Both the position numbers and the translations under genes were made by a program. A DNA stretch of 64,000 bases from Saxidomus purpurata (Eukaryota > Mollusca > Bivalvia > Venerida > Veneridae): the NCBI GenBank assembly GCA_022818135.1, contig JAFMSR010000008.1, forward strand, positions 9,463,194 through 9,527,193, written 5' to 3'. Under the pieces are notes generated by a model. That model was not told where the DNA came from. It did no database searches and saw only the letters and a list, made by a program, of their open reading frames with translations. Within the stretch, counting starts at the first letter, position 1. Every line of letters begins with the position of its first letter. Shown in pieces: positions 50,135-61,887 of this stretch.

Positions 50135-51560
50135 TATGTCTCCCCCACCTCGGGGGGAGACATATTGTTTTTGCCCTGTCCGTCAGTCCGTCCGTCCGTC
50201 AGTCCGGTTAAAGTCCTTCATAAAGTCAAATATCTTCGAATACTATCAAAGGTATTGACTTGAAACTCAAACTATCATTTTTACCATCAACATCTTCACC
50301 TGAGCAAACAATCCCCATAGACTTGTTTTGATTTATTGAGCAGATTTATGCCCCTTTTTAACTTAGAAATTTTAGTTCAAAGTTTTTATAAGTTCAAATG
50401 ATCGTTGGTCAATATTATCGTATCCGGTATTGACTTGAAACTCAAAGTATCCTGTCTACCATCAACATCTTACCTGAGCAAACAATCCCCATAATCTGTT
50501 TTGGTTTTTGACAGATTTATGCCCTTTTTAACTTAGAATTTTTGGTTAAAGTTTTTTATAAAGTCAAATATCTTGAATATATCAAAGGTCATTGACTTGA
50601 AACTCAAAGTATGTGTCTACCATCAACATCTTCGCCGGAAGAAACAATCCCCATAACTCTGTTTTGACCTTTGACAGACCTTATGCACCTTTTTGAATTA
50701 GGATTTTTGGTTACATTTTTTTATAAAGTCAAATATCCCTATAGGTATTGACTTGAAACTCATAACTATATGTTTACCATCAACATTTACACCAGAGGAA
50801 ACAATTCCCCATAACTCCGTTTTGATTTTTGACTAGATTTATGCCCCTTTTGACCTAAACCCTTTTTGATAAATGGAGATTTTATAAAGGCAAATATTTT
50901 GAATACTTTCAAAGGTATTGGACTTGAAACTCAAATTATTTGTCCACCACTCAACATCTTCACCTGAGGAAACAATCCCCATAACTCTGTTTTGATTTTG
51001 TTAGATTGATGCCCCTTTTTAACTTAGAATTTTAGTTCAAAGATTTTTATAAAGTCAATCTTTGAAACTATCAAACGTTTGACTTGAAACTTAAAATGTA
51101 TCGTTTACGATCAACACTTCACCAATGTTTTTGATTTTTGACATATTTAGCTCCTTTTAACTTGAATTTGTCATTGGTTTTTACCAGACATTATAGATCC
51201 CTATTGAATTGGCTTACTTTTGAAATGTCATAGAATAATTATGCGCATGAGCGGCTTGTCATTTTTTCGTTTCCGGATGATTAACTTTGAAACGTTCCAA
51301 AGTTATTCATGACCTCAAATATACAAGGTCATGATTGTTCTTTGAATTATCCCCCTGATCCACCCATTGTTTTAAGAGTCCAGAGTAAGGCAACGCAGTA
51401 TGGTCACATTTACATAGGTCTTTGAACAAGTTTCATATCTTTGACCTTAATTCTGAGGGACAATTACACAAAACACAAGGTCCTGTTCTTAGACAAAAAA
51501 AACATTTTACCGACAAGCTTTCGAATAGTCGAGCGTGCTGTCATGAGACAGCTCTTGTTT
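50135..51560 (+). mobile_element. Palindrome-ended element with 5' TGTCTCCCCC hairpin (family 3)
   Basis: Starts with TGTCTCCCCC-ACCT-CGGGGGGAGACA (50137-50162) and "cagtccgtccgtccgtcag". The core has about six units of 170-175 bases ("attgacttgaaactcaaa", "taccatcaacatcttcacc", "acaatccccataactctg"). The 3' end is CGAATAGTCGAGC (51522-51534), GTGCTGTCATGAGACAGCTCTTGTTT. That 3' end is the one used by family 4 at 61888-62536, so 5' and 3' ends do not pair with each other here. Confidence 0.8.
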
Positions 51561-51599
51561 TAGAAGTCATTTGAATCTTAGATCTCTATTTATTTTACA

Positions 51600-51680
51600 T
51601 CGATTGTAGAACATCTTGTAACTTACATGACAGCTTCCTGGTGTTCTGACCAGTGCTCGCACCGACTCAAAGAATTGTGC
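51600..51680 (-). mobile_element. SINE fragment
   Basis: "tgtagaacatcttgtaactt", "gttctgaccagtgctcgcac" and "tggattcgaatcaaag" match the minus-strand SINE at 54770-54985. Confidence 0.55.
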
Positions 51681-51689
51681 CGGTGTCTG

Positions 51690-51950
51690 GATTCGAATCA
51701 AAGATATCCCGGTGACCGTTGTTGTGTGTATAAATTGACTGTCGATGTGTGTTTAACGTGTGACTTCGACAGCGTGCCCATGCGTGTGTGTACAGTGACT
51801 GTGTAGGTATATGCATGTACATTGACTGTGAGTATGTGTTTAAAGTGTCTGTCGATATGTCCATTGATATGCGCATAGAGTGACCGTTGGTGTGTACATA
51901 GAGTGACTGTTGATGTTCGCATAAAGTAACCGTCGGTGGTTGTATAAAGT
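51690..51950 (+). repeat. Degenerate minisatellite of about 28-30 bp
   Basis: Eight or nine units like "agagtgaccgttggtgtgta". Overlapping minus-strand frames rich in His/Thr/Ser follow from the repeat and are not genes. Confidence 0.75.
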
Positions 51951-52514
51951 CAAACAAATGTTCAGAAATCATAACATGTTTGCTGTAAGATATCTTTCTT
52001 CCAGATGTTCAAAGTTGCAACAGGTGTTTTAAATCATATTATATGTATGTACATCTATTGCGTTGTATTTGCTTACTGTAACAACGATGTTTAGTGAATA
52101 TATATCTGGACTGACCTCTGCATCCAAAGCATTCAAAGGATTACGTGTTTCATCCAGAAATCCGAGTGTACACTACATGTATATTAGACAGGCTCTTTGC
52201 ATCATCGTGCACAAACGTCCCTATAATTATAAAAAAATTCTATAAAATATTTATTCTTTATTGCGAAACAAGTTCTCATAACAAAATTATCTTGATTGCT
52301 TCCAACACTAACCCCAGATAGAGAGAAATGTACCGTTGGGGATCGTACCTGGGAGGTGAAAGCGCTGCTAGGATTCATTAATGATTATTAGTTAGAAGAG
52401 CGAGGTTATGCATAAGTCAAAAACTTTGGTTTACCAAATGAAAGTAAAAATTTATTGTACCCATTTCCCAGGTTCTTTGTATAAAGATCTTACATTGTTT
52501 TTGACTGTGGTCTG

Positions 52515-52690
52515 TCTTCGTGGTCAGGTGGTAAGAGTCGCTGGCTTAAAATCACTGTAACCTCTCATAGATTGAGGTCCGTGGGTTTGAGCTCTGCTGC
52601 CGACCATGTCATTTTATGTGAGAAAGTTGACAGTTTCTTACGGAGGAGAGGAATCTAGTTACTGGTTCTTCTAGTTACTGAACTTTATCA
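52515..52690 (+). mobile_element. tRNA-derived SINE with intact head
   Basis: A-box "tggtcaggtggtaagagtcg", B-box "gtgggtttgagctctgctg", then "gtgagaaagttgacagtttc". Same family as 5160-5372 and the scrap at 14030. No full cloverleaf or CCA-compatible acceptor stem, so not a tRNA gene. Confidence 0.75.
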
Positions 52691-53226
52691 TTTGTCTCCT
52701 GTTGTGACTAATAGTAACTATTTGTAGAACAATATGGTTCGTTCATAATTACGTTTGAGTAGACAGATGTTTTGACAAACCGATTACAAAGTTTCTTGTA
52801 TAAGTTTAGGATTGTGTTTGCAGCCATTCACCATTCGGGTTGAGACTATTGGACGGCAACGATATTTTCTGTGAGTATTTCTTTTATCAAAATTTCTAGT
52901 TATTTTGTAGATTAAGTTAAGGTGATACTGCGACCAGCAACAATTTTAAGCAAAACATTCAACACTGATTTATACGCATATATATGATGAAAATGTATTA
53001 ATCAAATGTAAAAGTCTGTAAAAATATTGTTTGGCTATGTTAAAAAAAATGCCATACACAAATTGTGAGGTAAATTGTTGAATGCGTTAGTAAGAACAAC
53101 ACCTTAAATATTTTCAAAAGGGCGGCTTATTATGATCATAGGAGCTCAAGGTCGGGATTGTGCTTTTTCCGGCTTTGTTTTGTCTTTTTACATTTATCTA
53201 AGAAACCAGCAGCTTATTTTCCCCGG
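52691..53226. other. Intergenic; nothing recognised
   Basis: AT-rich; no repeats or exons identified. Confidence 0.4.
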
Positions 53227-53229
53227 ATC

Positions 53230-53318
53230 TTAACTTTCATATTTTACCACTGAAGTACCCGGTAGACTTGTTTCAGTCTACCAGGTACTTCAAGTTCAGT
53301 GGTAAAATATGAAAGTTA
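53230..53318. repeat. Long hairpin with about 40-base stem
   Basis: "taactttcatattttaccac" ... "ggtagactt" (53231-53269) pairs with "agtctacc" ... "gtggtaaaatatgaaagtta" (53275-53317) over a loop of about 5 bases, with few mismatches and a 3-base bulge. Its right end meets the TTAA of the MITE that follows. Confidence 0.85.
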
Positions 53319-53763
53319 AAGTGAAAATATGCACATTTTTTCAAGAAAAGATCCAGCTGAAATAGGTGTGTGTAAAAAGGGTAGAGGAAATAATATCTTT
53401 AACCCAATACACCAAACTCTTCATGCTACCAGTACGAAGTAATAACTTTCCAAATATTACTTTTCCTATTTTTGTGACTGGGAGAGTCAATTAAAAAAAA
53501 CAACTGCATGCAGGAGTTGCTTGCCTTCCACTGCCGAAATCTCTCTACCAACAACTACAACAACACAAGGGAGATCACTGCGAAAGAATGAACTATTATT
53601 TTATTTGTCCATTTTTTTTATTTCTAAAGCACCAACTTCAAATACTAATGCGGCATTATCATTATTTTAACACATATAAATGCACAGCTTCCGAAAATTG
53701 CTTTTATAAAACTGTCACCAAAAATACACTTTGTGCAGTAAGATGAACATAATGCCACTTTAA
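53316..53763 (-). mobile_element. MITE flanked by TTAA, copy 2 (inverted)
   Basis: Reverse orientation of 28757-29193, sharing its whole length ("aaattgcttttataaaactg", "gactgggagagtcaatt"). TTAA at 53316-53319 and 53760-53763. Terminal repeats are diverged from the 28757 copy. Confidence 0.85.
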
Positions 53764-54410
53764 GAGATCATATTTTGTTAGCTTGCTTCTTAGATAAATG
53801 TAAAAAGACATAACAAATTACAAACATCAGTTATAATCAAAATTAAAATAATGATAAAACAATATTTGTTGTAATTTAATACAATTTTAACAAGTGGTGC
53901 AACATCTAAACACCCAAAACTGATACAAGATTTTAATAGGTGTATATCTGTACTGTCAGTTAACAAAATCTGCAGGTGAATTTTGTCCACACCCACTTTG
54001 AGGTAGCAGAATGTGGGTTCCTGCTATGCTTAGTGTTGTAATGCAGAAACCTACTTCCGTAAGCAACGTTTACCACTCATGTAGGTTGCATACCTTCTAA
54101 TTTATTTATTATCGTTGTTAAGACCGCGTTTGAAAGGTGCATAGGTTCGATGAAGTGCCAGAGACCGAAGTGGGTATAATCATTTATGCGTGAAAATAAA
54201 CATATATTGTAAATGAGACTGTGTGCTATATTCTAGTCAGTTGGAAAGCAATATGATCCATCTCACGTGGTAAAATAGTTTGAATTTTATTTATTCACAA
54301 CAAAATCAACATTTTTATAAATGATAAGCTATCACCCACGCTGTCACACATTAACGTTATATATTACAGAATACAATATATTGCAAAAAAAAAGAAAACT
54401 TTACTTGACA
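53764..54410. other. Upstream region of the PAN-domain gene
   Basis: AT-rich. A TATA-like TTTATAAATG at 54315 would place a transcription start near 54345, some 65 bases before the ATG. No other signal. Confidence 0.35.
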
Positions 54411-57400
54411 ATGGAAGGCAAACTTTTGCTTTGTGTCTTGGTAAGTTACATTTTTGATTGGCTAGCATATACTTGTTGAAGACATGTACTTGAAATAATA
54501 ATTATCATATATTTCAAAGGAATATATAGACACGGGATCTGTATAATTGTAATTTGCATTCGTAGTAAATTTCAGGGGGTGGGGGAGGGGATGATACTGC
54601 TTTAGCTGTGCTGCTGATGCCTAGCTCATTTCTAAACCCTAAGTATTGTTTGAGTGCTACTGTGAAATTTTTAAGATATTTGGCTAAAAAATGTAAAACT
54701 TAGAAATGGCTTCGAATGTTGAAAGAATCTGCATGGTATTTTGTCTTTTTAGTTCAGTTTAAATTTATTTATTTCATATCGGTTGTAGAACAAGTTCTCA
54801 CAACATATCGTTTACTGCTCTACTCTGCTGTATCAATGACTTTTTGCTGGAGTTCTGACCAGTATTCGCGCAGGAAATGAGGTTGGAGGTCGTAGCCAGA
54901 TGCCGCAACCGGGATTTGAACCAACGACCTCCGGGTCCGAAGTCTGACGCTCTATCCCTACACCATGGCGCCTCCCTTGTCTTCTATTAGCCCTGATTTA
55001 AAAATGATCCTGTTTCCAACTTAAGTAATGTGGTCCGACAAGATGGATAATTATATTTTACAGCTTTTTTAATCGGAAACAACAACTATGAATATTTAGG
55101 ATTTCCGTTGAATTTTCCAGGTGTTTATCATTGCACAGTACTGGATTTCTAATGTTGAAGCAAGCAAGTCTCCAAAACCATCTAAATTTTCAAAATCATC
55201 TAAATCAAAAGATTCTTCTGCTTGTCAAAATGACACGGTACTTGTTTTTTTGTTTTTATTTCATTTTCATTTCATTTCCGGCTAGCCTCGTTACCGCCCG
55301 ATGAGCAGGTATCCTCGTGACGGATATTCCGATCGCAAACACATGATAAATAAAAAATTAAATATTATTACTCTGTTTACTTTGAGAATTTGTCTGAGTT
55401 TATTTTAGATTTAAGAAATTCTTTAAAAATAACATAGTTTCAGAAAGTATAAAACGTGTCGTTTTTAAAATACAGTCGCATGCAAGATAACCACAAGTTG
55501 CTTTACAAAGTTTTAAGATTTCATTCTTCGATTATTGAACTTAACTCTATATTTTCCAATTACTGAATTTAGACTACATCCTATCTATATTACACTGTAC
55601 ATATATTCAGGACTGTGAGTGCGGTTTGCGTTGTTACACAGAGAGGTGTAATTTTGGAAAAGGGAAAAGTTCTTCCAAATCAAAGGATAAATCGAGTACA
55701 GATAAAAGTGCAAGTGGTGGTAAATGTAAAACTGAATTCGTGATCGGTAAGCGGCATTTACATTTCTTTCCATTTTATTTCTTCATTACAAATAAGAAAT
55801 GAGAAATATATAATTACACTAAAGTTGAGTAATAACTGATCATGACAGTTTAAATAATAACAAATAAGAAAGATTTTGAATGTGTAATTATTTGATTATG
55901 CGTACATGTACATGAATGAATATTGCATATTTTCATATATACAAAATATTTTAAACGTTGACTTTCAAATGGCATAAGAATGCATGACTCACAACAAATA
56001 ACAGATAAGTAAATGTAACAAATAACTGCATAACACAGAAGTGACAACAAGTAATAAACGAGATAACTGTGAAATAAAAGTATCACAGCGGACCTTAGAA
56101 TAGTGTCTTAACTTGATAAGTTATTGCCAAGTCCCAATTCATTTTTAATTTTTCTCTCCTTTCGACGGAGAGCAAAAATGTTCCACATATTACAACGTTT
56201 ATTTTAAAGAAACTTTGTATTTTCAAAAAGCGATGACTATAATTGATGATACCAACACTCTTGTTTGAGATAAGTCAAATGTTGATGGCTGACACCAAGA
56301 CGAAGCAAATTCAGTAAACATCAAAAACTAGTGTATTGGTTATATAGTAAATGCCACAGGTGAGTGTAGCATACCGGGGACCCATACAGTGATTTTTAGT
56401 TCAAAATATTTCAAATTTGATATATAGGCATAAGGCTATTTTTATCTAACATTCACTGTTTGGGTCCCTGGTACGCTACACTCACCTGTGGTAAATGCAC
56501 GTGTAGGCAATGTATGCAACCATTCACGCTACACAATATATTGTAAGCTACTGATTACCTAGTCTGGAGTTCCTTCCCCTTATTACTACGTACTATCATA
56601 GGAAGTCGGGAACCAGACTACTGATTACCACGAATTGTATTATATAAGCTACACACTGAACAGTGATGTTAACCCATTCTTTATCTTACTTGCGTAGGTA
56701 ATTTTCATTGATTTCATAAAATGTGTGCAAAGAACTATCCACTCCTTCACTTACATGACCGAAGCAAGTACGATAAAAACTGTTCACTACTGTCTGAATT
56801 AATTTAACGTGTGCACAGAACTATTCCCTACTTCACTTACATAAAGTCCTAAAAATAGCGGGTCGCTGAGGGGGCCCAAAATAACAAATAAGTCTCAAGT
56901 ATGAACAAAAACTGAATGTCGTTCCAGGGTTTCCGTATAATTTATCTACATACAGAGCAAAAAATCGCCTGTGCTACTTTTATCGGATTTTGATCATCGG
57001 ATTTTGTAGAAAAAATATCCAAAGAAAATGTTTTATTAAAGTATGGTTAAGTGGATAGAATGTAAGTATGGTTGTTGTTTAGAAAGTCATATTAATTATG
57101 GCAAGAGAACTTTTTCGGTAATGTTTGATTAACAATTTATACATTTTATTTCAAAATGTATACGTGGGTTTCAGACGATTTACCTGAACATTGTTGTTTG
57201 TCAGAAAAAAAGTGCAGACGTTTTAATTTGAATAACTTGTTTTTGTAGGATGTGATGATCGCTATGGATTTTATAAAGGTAGGTAACTCAAAATTAATAT
57301 GAACGCTTTTCTGGTTTGAGAGGTGATCTTAAATAAAGAATATACGGTAGTTTTACAACTGTAAACACCTCATACAAAGTTAGTTGCTTGCCAGAATGCA

Positions 57401-58673
57401 AAAAATATCAAATGGGTGTTTGTCCATCACGTGTGACATGTTCAATACTTAAAGTCCCATGATCACATTTACAAGCAGCTTTCGTTATATCAAGAAAGAT
57501 GTATTATTGATTTGTACCAAAATCATTCCTTATGTTGCTTTTTTAAATCGATAAAAACAGCAGTATTTTTTCAATGATATTGCACAAAAATGAGAAAAGC
57601 TTTCTGGCAACCTTTTTTCTTGAAGAAACAATTTGAGTACGTAAGAAAGCCTTTGTGGACATGGTTTAGAGTGAATAGAACACGGTTCTATAATTATTTT
57701 ATCCATAAATGTCACTATATCAGTAAATTCAAAGTGAGATTAGCGTTACTGTAGAGTAGCAGGCATTTGCGTTTGCAATTCTAATTAATTCTGTTCAAAT
57801 TGTGTAATCAATTCCGAAGAAACTACTGATGCAATATATACATATATATTTAACATTAATTTTGTATTCTAACCACAAATAATAAAAGTTAACCAAAGGC
57901 AGGCACCCGCCATAGAGTGCTTGGCTTTCGCTAGCGGGTAGTAATAGCACTGTCAATTCGTCCGTGTGTCCCTTGGTATGCTATCACGTTGTGGTTCAGG
58001 TCTAACGTTAAATTCTTGGGACTATATTTGAAACTCAGACGTTAAGAGTATCCAGCTAAGGTCTATTACACCTAACACCCAGGTTCAACGTCACATAGTT
58101 TGCTTAACGCCTTAATATGGACCTATATGTACATTTAGTTTGTGTGCCAATCATAGCATTAATGAAGATCTAGTTCACAGAATTATTGACAATCTTCCAA
58201 CGATGTCAGAACCCCAAAGGTCAATATAACACTTTCCTCCCAAAGGCTAAGGATGGATTCCATGGCAAATATTTTAACTGTTTGTAGCGGATTACACTAA
58301 GATTTTCAACTCAAACGTCTCGATAACATCTCGGTTTCAAAAGCAAACTTATAGGGCATGTGTAATTTACAGTGAAAACTTTTAAAATTTAATATATTTC
58401 TCTGTTCCAGAATGCTTAGAATACACGGATGAGTTCAAACGTATTCCCGGGTTCGAAGCTACCAATTATTACAGCGCATATTTTCCAAATCAGACTACGG
58501 AGTCATGCAAAGAGCATTGTCTGAATGCTACCACGTGTATTAACTTTTATTTCGAAATTGATGGCTATGATTGTTATTTAGTGGATTTAAATCTGGCCGA
58601 AACTATCATGTACGGCTACTTCTCTCCGTGGCCTTGTTTCGACTTCTATGCTCGAGAGTGTTTGTACTGCTAA
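54411..58673 (+). CDS. Secreted Cys-rich protein with Ser/Lys-rich spacers and a PAN/Apple-like domain
   Basis: Five exons: 54411-54440, 55121-55237, 55611-55746, 57249-57278, 58411-58673; GT-AG, phases 0,0,1,1; 191 residues. Residues 1-24 are a signal peptide (hydrophobic 5-19, likely cleavage after VEA-24). 25-44 is a Ser/Lys-rich stretch (KSPKPSKFSKSSKSKDSS); 45-62 a small cysteine cluster C-x5-C-x-C-x3-C-x4-C; 66-87 a second Ser/Lys stretch; 88-96 two more cysteines. Residues 106-191 follow the PAN/Apple plan: FKRIPGF, then CKEHCLNATTCINFYF with cysteines 137, 141, 147, then C159-YL, ending C180, C188, C191. PAN domains bind proteins or carbohydrates outside cells; mollusc shell, mucus and haemocyte proteins use them. 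The ligand is unknown. Two N-glycosylation sequons (NQT 131, NAT 143) are present. The exon chain is well supported; the domain call is by pattern. Confidence 0.8.
54770..54985 (-). mobile_element. tRNA-derived SINE in intron 1 of the PAN-domain gene
   Basis: On the minus strand: "ggcgccatggtgtagggata" (A-box), "cgttggttcaaatcccggtt" (B-box), then "gagaacttgttctacaaccg" at the 3' side. Related scraps at 51600 and 37160. Confidence 0.75.
56349..56499. mobile_element. Fold-back element in intron 3 of the PAN-domain gene
   Basis: "atgccacaggtgagtgtagc" ... "ggggacccatacagtga" (56350-56393) and "tcactgtttgggtccctggt" ... "ctacactcacctgtgg" (56452-56495) are inverted; the loop is about 60 bases of AT-rich DNA. 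The left arm contains CAGGTGAGT, a strong donor-like string, in the sense orientation. Confidence 0.8.
57895..58350 (+). mobile_element. Palindrome-ended element fragment in intron 4 of the PAN-domain gene
   Basis: 5' part GCACCCGCCATAG..CTAGCGGGTAG (57901 on) is a hairpin, followed by "cgtccgtgtgtccc", the same order seen at the start of families 1-4. The body has "aggtctattacacctaacac" and "caggttcaacgtcacatag". The 3' end is not visible. Confidence 0.45.
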
Positions 58674-58749
58674 GTAAGACACACCATAATGAAAACTGAG
58701 TTTGCCAGAAAGAAATTAAGACAGAATGTTAAGTACTGCAAAGAAACTG

Positions 58750-58755
58750 AATAAA
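58750..58755 (+). terminator. Polyadenylation signal of the PAN-domain gene
   Basis: AATAAA 77 bases after the stop codon. Confidence 0.75.
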
Positions 58756-58759
58756 TTGA

Positions 58760-59600
58760 AAGTGCAAATTGTTTATGTTCTTCTGTTTTGTGACTAACTG
58801 GCCAAACATGTGTTCACCGAAATTCAAGAAGGTTGTAAGATTCCTTTTTAGACTACATGTATACTGCATGTCCAGTTAAAAGTTTACCAAACACAAATAT
58901 CAACAACAAAAAAACACATAGATAAAACAAGAGGGCCAATAATGTCCAAATACCACTGACCATTACAGTTCTCTGGTACTTCCAATACCATGGGGATGTC
59001 GTATTTGGTGTGTTTTTGTTTTCATTTTAAAGTAAATGCAATGTAGTATATAGTCATTTTGAAATCAAGTTACATATAAGCGATACAAAAATAAACAATG
59101 ACATTTACAATGTTCAAACAACATAGTTCATCAAATTTTATGTAAGAATATACATTTACTGGAAACAAATGCAAAGGAAAGCTATACTGACTGTTAAAGT
59201 GTCTGACAAGCAAAGGTCTATGTACGTTACTAGTCTTGCCGAAACGAAAAACAAGACCTAAACTACAGAATACTGTCAGACTTCATAACAAATCGACGCC
59301 CTCACAAAAATGTACACAGGAAAAACAAGTGCAGACCTGTATGAAAACTCACAACAATACAAAAGAAAACTGATAATTAGTCTTGTCGAAACGAATCACA
59401 AGACCATGGAAATACTGTAAGTCTTCATCATATCGAATAGGTCATGAAAATAGAAAGAAGAAACAAGAGAAAACACTTTTCAGCGGTTTTTTTTTAAAGA
59501 AAGGTGACCTACGCTTACAGTCCAGAATGTCTCTTTTCAGGACTAAATAAACTCGATATTACAGTGTCGATTTAGGATACAAAGTTTGAGCAGGTAATTT
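58760..59600. other. Intergenic with an inverted element terminus and a diverged duplication
   Basis: 58926-58950 ("acaagagggccaataatgtc") is the 3' terminus of a family 1 element in reverse. 59230-59300 and 59380-59450 share "tagtcttg.cgaaacga" and "caagacc", a diverged duplication of about 150 bases. Confidence 0.45.
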
Positions 59601-59609
59601 AAGCACATA

Positions 59610-60720
59610 ATTAATCGAACTGTTGCAGTGTTATTTGTGAGTGGTAGATCGCTAAGCCGGATAAAATGTCACAAATCTGATTCTTTTCATCTCGAAGTGA
59701 AAGTTCTTGGAAAGCATTCACACCTATGTGTTTCAAGATGTCTAAAAATCTAGCTACATATTTTCCCTTATGAGAAAATTTTCGGTACAAAAAAGTATCA
59801 GATGCACTGTTATATTATCAACAAGTAGGTTGCATTTATTGCATAACTCAGTCCCATTATATGAGAACAATTTCCCTAGTAATTTAAGTGCATTGTATGA
59901 TGCATGCTTTAATTCTGGGAATTCTTTGTAGACTGACCACATTACACATATACTCTGTTGCAAAAGAAAGTGTACACTTAGGTTTTTATTATTTAAATGT
60001 ATTACTTTTAACAGAAATATATGATGTTTGGCATCAAAATTTAGAGCAATTTATGCTCAATTGCATGTGCACTGACAGCAAATTGTGTACATGTATAGAG
60101 GTAGAGTTCGAAATTCGAGACCGATACGTTTTATCAAAATGGAGAAATAAAAAAGTGCACACTTTCTTTTGGAACTGAGTGTATACATTATGTGCTTGAA
60201 AGATGTGAAGGTAATGGTGTTGCAACATTAACAAGTCAAGCTTGCTGTTTCTATCATTAGTGTACCAGGTATTTAGATGTTTAATAATGCCTTTCCACGT
60301 AGTTTTAGAAGGGAACGTACCAGAAGACATGAATATATCTAAAACATACTGTAAATTGAATTTTGACAACGTTTTGTATATATCCGGGATAAATCCCGAT
60401 ACCTGGTAATCTAATCAGTCCATGAACAAATAGTTGCTTGGCCAGATAAGAACACGGAAGTCTACATAATTAACCTAAAAACAGTCATTAACGCTTGATA
60501 ATTTCTTCCTCTATCGGAAACATCCCTTGCGCACCGAGTGAAAGGACAGTAGATGTATTTTTGGGAAATGTTTTTGATAATTTTTATGCATACATGTAAT
60601 CTATGTGTTCTCTCTAAACAAGTCAGAGTTGAGGACTGCACAGAATTCCATAACTCGCATCCGTATAAAGATTTTGATAAAACTATCAACTGATAAATTG
60701 TTAGAGTGTTGATGGTCAAA
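59610..60720 (-). pseudogene. C-terminal remnant of a LINE
   Basis: Minus-strand frames in order: 60719-60462 (LYGCELWNSVQSSTLTCLER, then THRLHVCIKIIKN), 60369-60170 (KWKGIIKHLNTWYTND-like region), then, after an inserted MITE, 59963-59754 (ELCNKCNLLVDNITVHLILF), and about 59750-59620 with a pattern like FLKHIG..FQELSLRDE. These are hallmarks of the region after reverse transcriptase in non-LTR elements. It is a different lineage from the element at 20728. Frameshifts and lack of RT make it dead. Confidence 0.75.
59952..60180. mobile_element. Mariner-like MITE inserted in the LINE remnant
   Basis: 27-base terminal repeats 59952-59978 and 60154-60180 agree at 24 of 27 bases after inversion (core CAAAAGAAAGTG). 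229 bases, no coding. It interrupts the minus-strand LINE frames, so it inserted after the LINE. Confidence 0.8.
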
Positions 60721-60729
60721 AGATAATAC

Positions 60730-60875
60730 AGTCAGACCGGTGTTAAAAACCACCTCCGAATAGAGACCATCCTGCGAAAAAAGACCAGCAGGGAGATCAC
60801 CGTGCACTATAAATATACAGTAGACACACCTGTGAATAAAGACAACATGCAAACACCATGGCGACAACTTAACCT
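60730..60875 (+). mobile_element. Fragment of the ACAGTCAAAC-type MITE
   Basis: "acagtcagaccggtgttaaa", "aaagaccagcagggag" and "acctgtgaataaagacaa" match the element at 35147-35335; the right end is missing. Confidence 0.6.
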
Positions 60876-61420
60876 AAAAGTTTCAGCTATGCATTCCCAG
60901 TCATTATCGATGAAATCAGCGGTTTAAAATATACATGTATGTAGAGTTGTTGTTGTACAATTAATGGGTGGATGCGATTTATTACAGAAAGCCTCTATAT
61001 TGATTAATTGTGGTGAAATGAGGCATTTTCTATGAAATTGTATTTATTTATCATTTTACGTTCCTTTAACACACAATCTATGTTTCGAGAATATAATCTG
61101 CTAGATGTAAGGAGTGCCCCTTTAAGTATCCATGCATCTTTTACTCAACACGTATTAAGTAAAGCGGGCCGCAATAATCGTAATCAGGTAGAACAAAACT
61201 CCCTAACTTTTCTAATTTTGTTAGGTACCAGTATGCATGGGAGTAAAATGGGTCATGAAGGCTTCATACTGGGAGAAATCTCAGGGTGGGTCAGGACTAT
61301 AAACAATCTAATAAGTGTTGAAGGCTTTCACACTATAAAATGACATAACTCAAAGAATTCAATTCCATGCAGAACTCTGGTTGCTTTGCAATAAATAGGA
61401 AACACTTTTGAAATCGCTGA
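60876..61420. other. Intergenic; nothing recognised
   Basis: A 103-codon frame at 61032-61343 lacks recognisable content. Confidence 0.35.
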
Positions 61421-61665
61421 AACCACAAGGCATATATAATTAGATATTTGGCATGTAGCATTGCCTAGTGGACAACTCTCATGATTGTTCAAATTATGAC
61501 CCCACCTGGGGTGTCAATTGATTTTACATAGGTTTCTGTATGAAAACTTTTACAAATCATCTCTGAAACTAGAAGGCCTAAAGCTAAGATATTTGGCATG
61601 TTGCATTGCCTAGTGGACCTCTTACAAAAATTTTCAGATCATCGTATTCAACCCTCGAAATATAC
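61421..61665 (+). repeat. Tandem core units of a palindrome-ended element
   Basis: Two units with "agatatttggcatgtagcat" + "tgcctagtggac", as at 1-120 and 18490-18930. Confidence 0.65.
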
Positions 61666-61887
61666 AACCAGTCTATCTAGACCAGAATACATTTGACTTA
61701 CTAATAGATGTTCATATTTATTATTATCTTTATTAAGCTATTCAAATTAAAAACTACACATAATATAGAGGTGTTCAAAAGATAAAACAACTGAAAAATA
61801 GGCGTTTGCTTCTATCAGTGGTTGTACGGAAAGTCCACAGGAGTACAGTTTTGCCATCTTGGAATTTTAATTTCCGATTGATATTTA

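Noticed and set aside
51667..51972. Minus-strand frames of 101 and 74 codons rich in His, Thr, Tyr
   Set aside because: Generated by a 28-30-bp minisatellite; both frames repeat the same unit.
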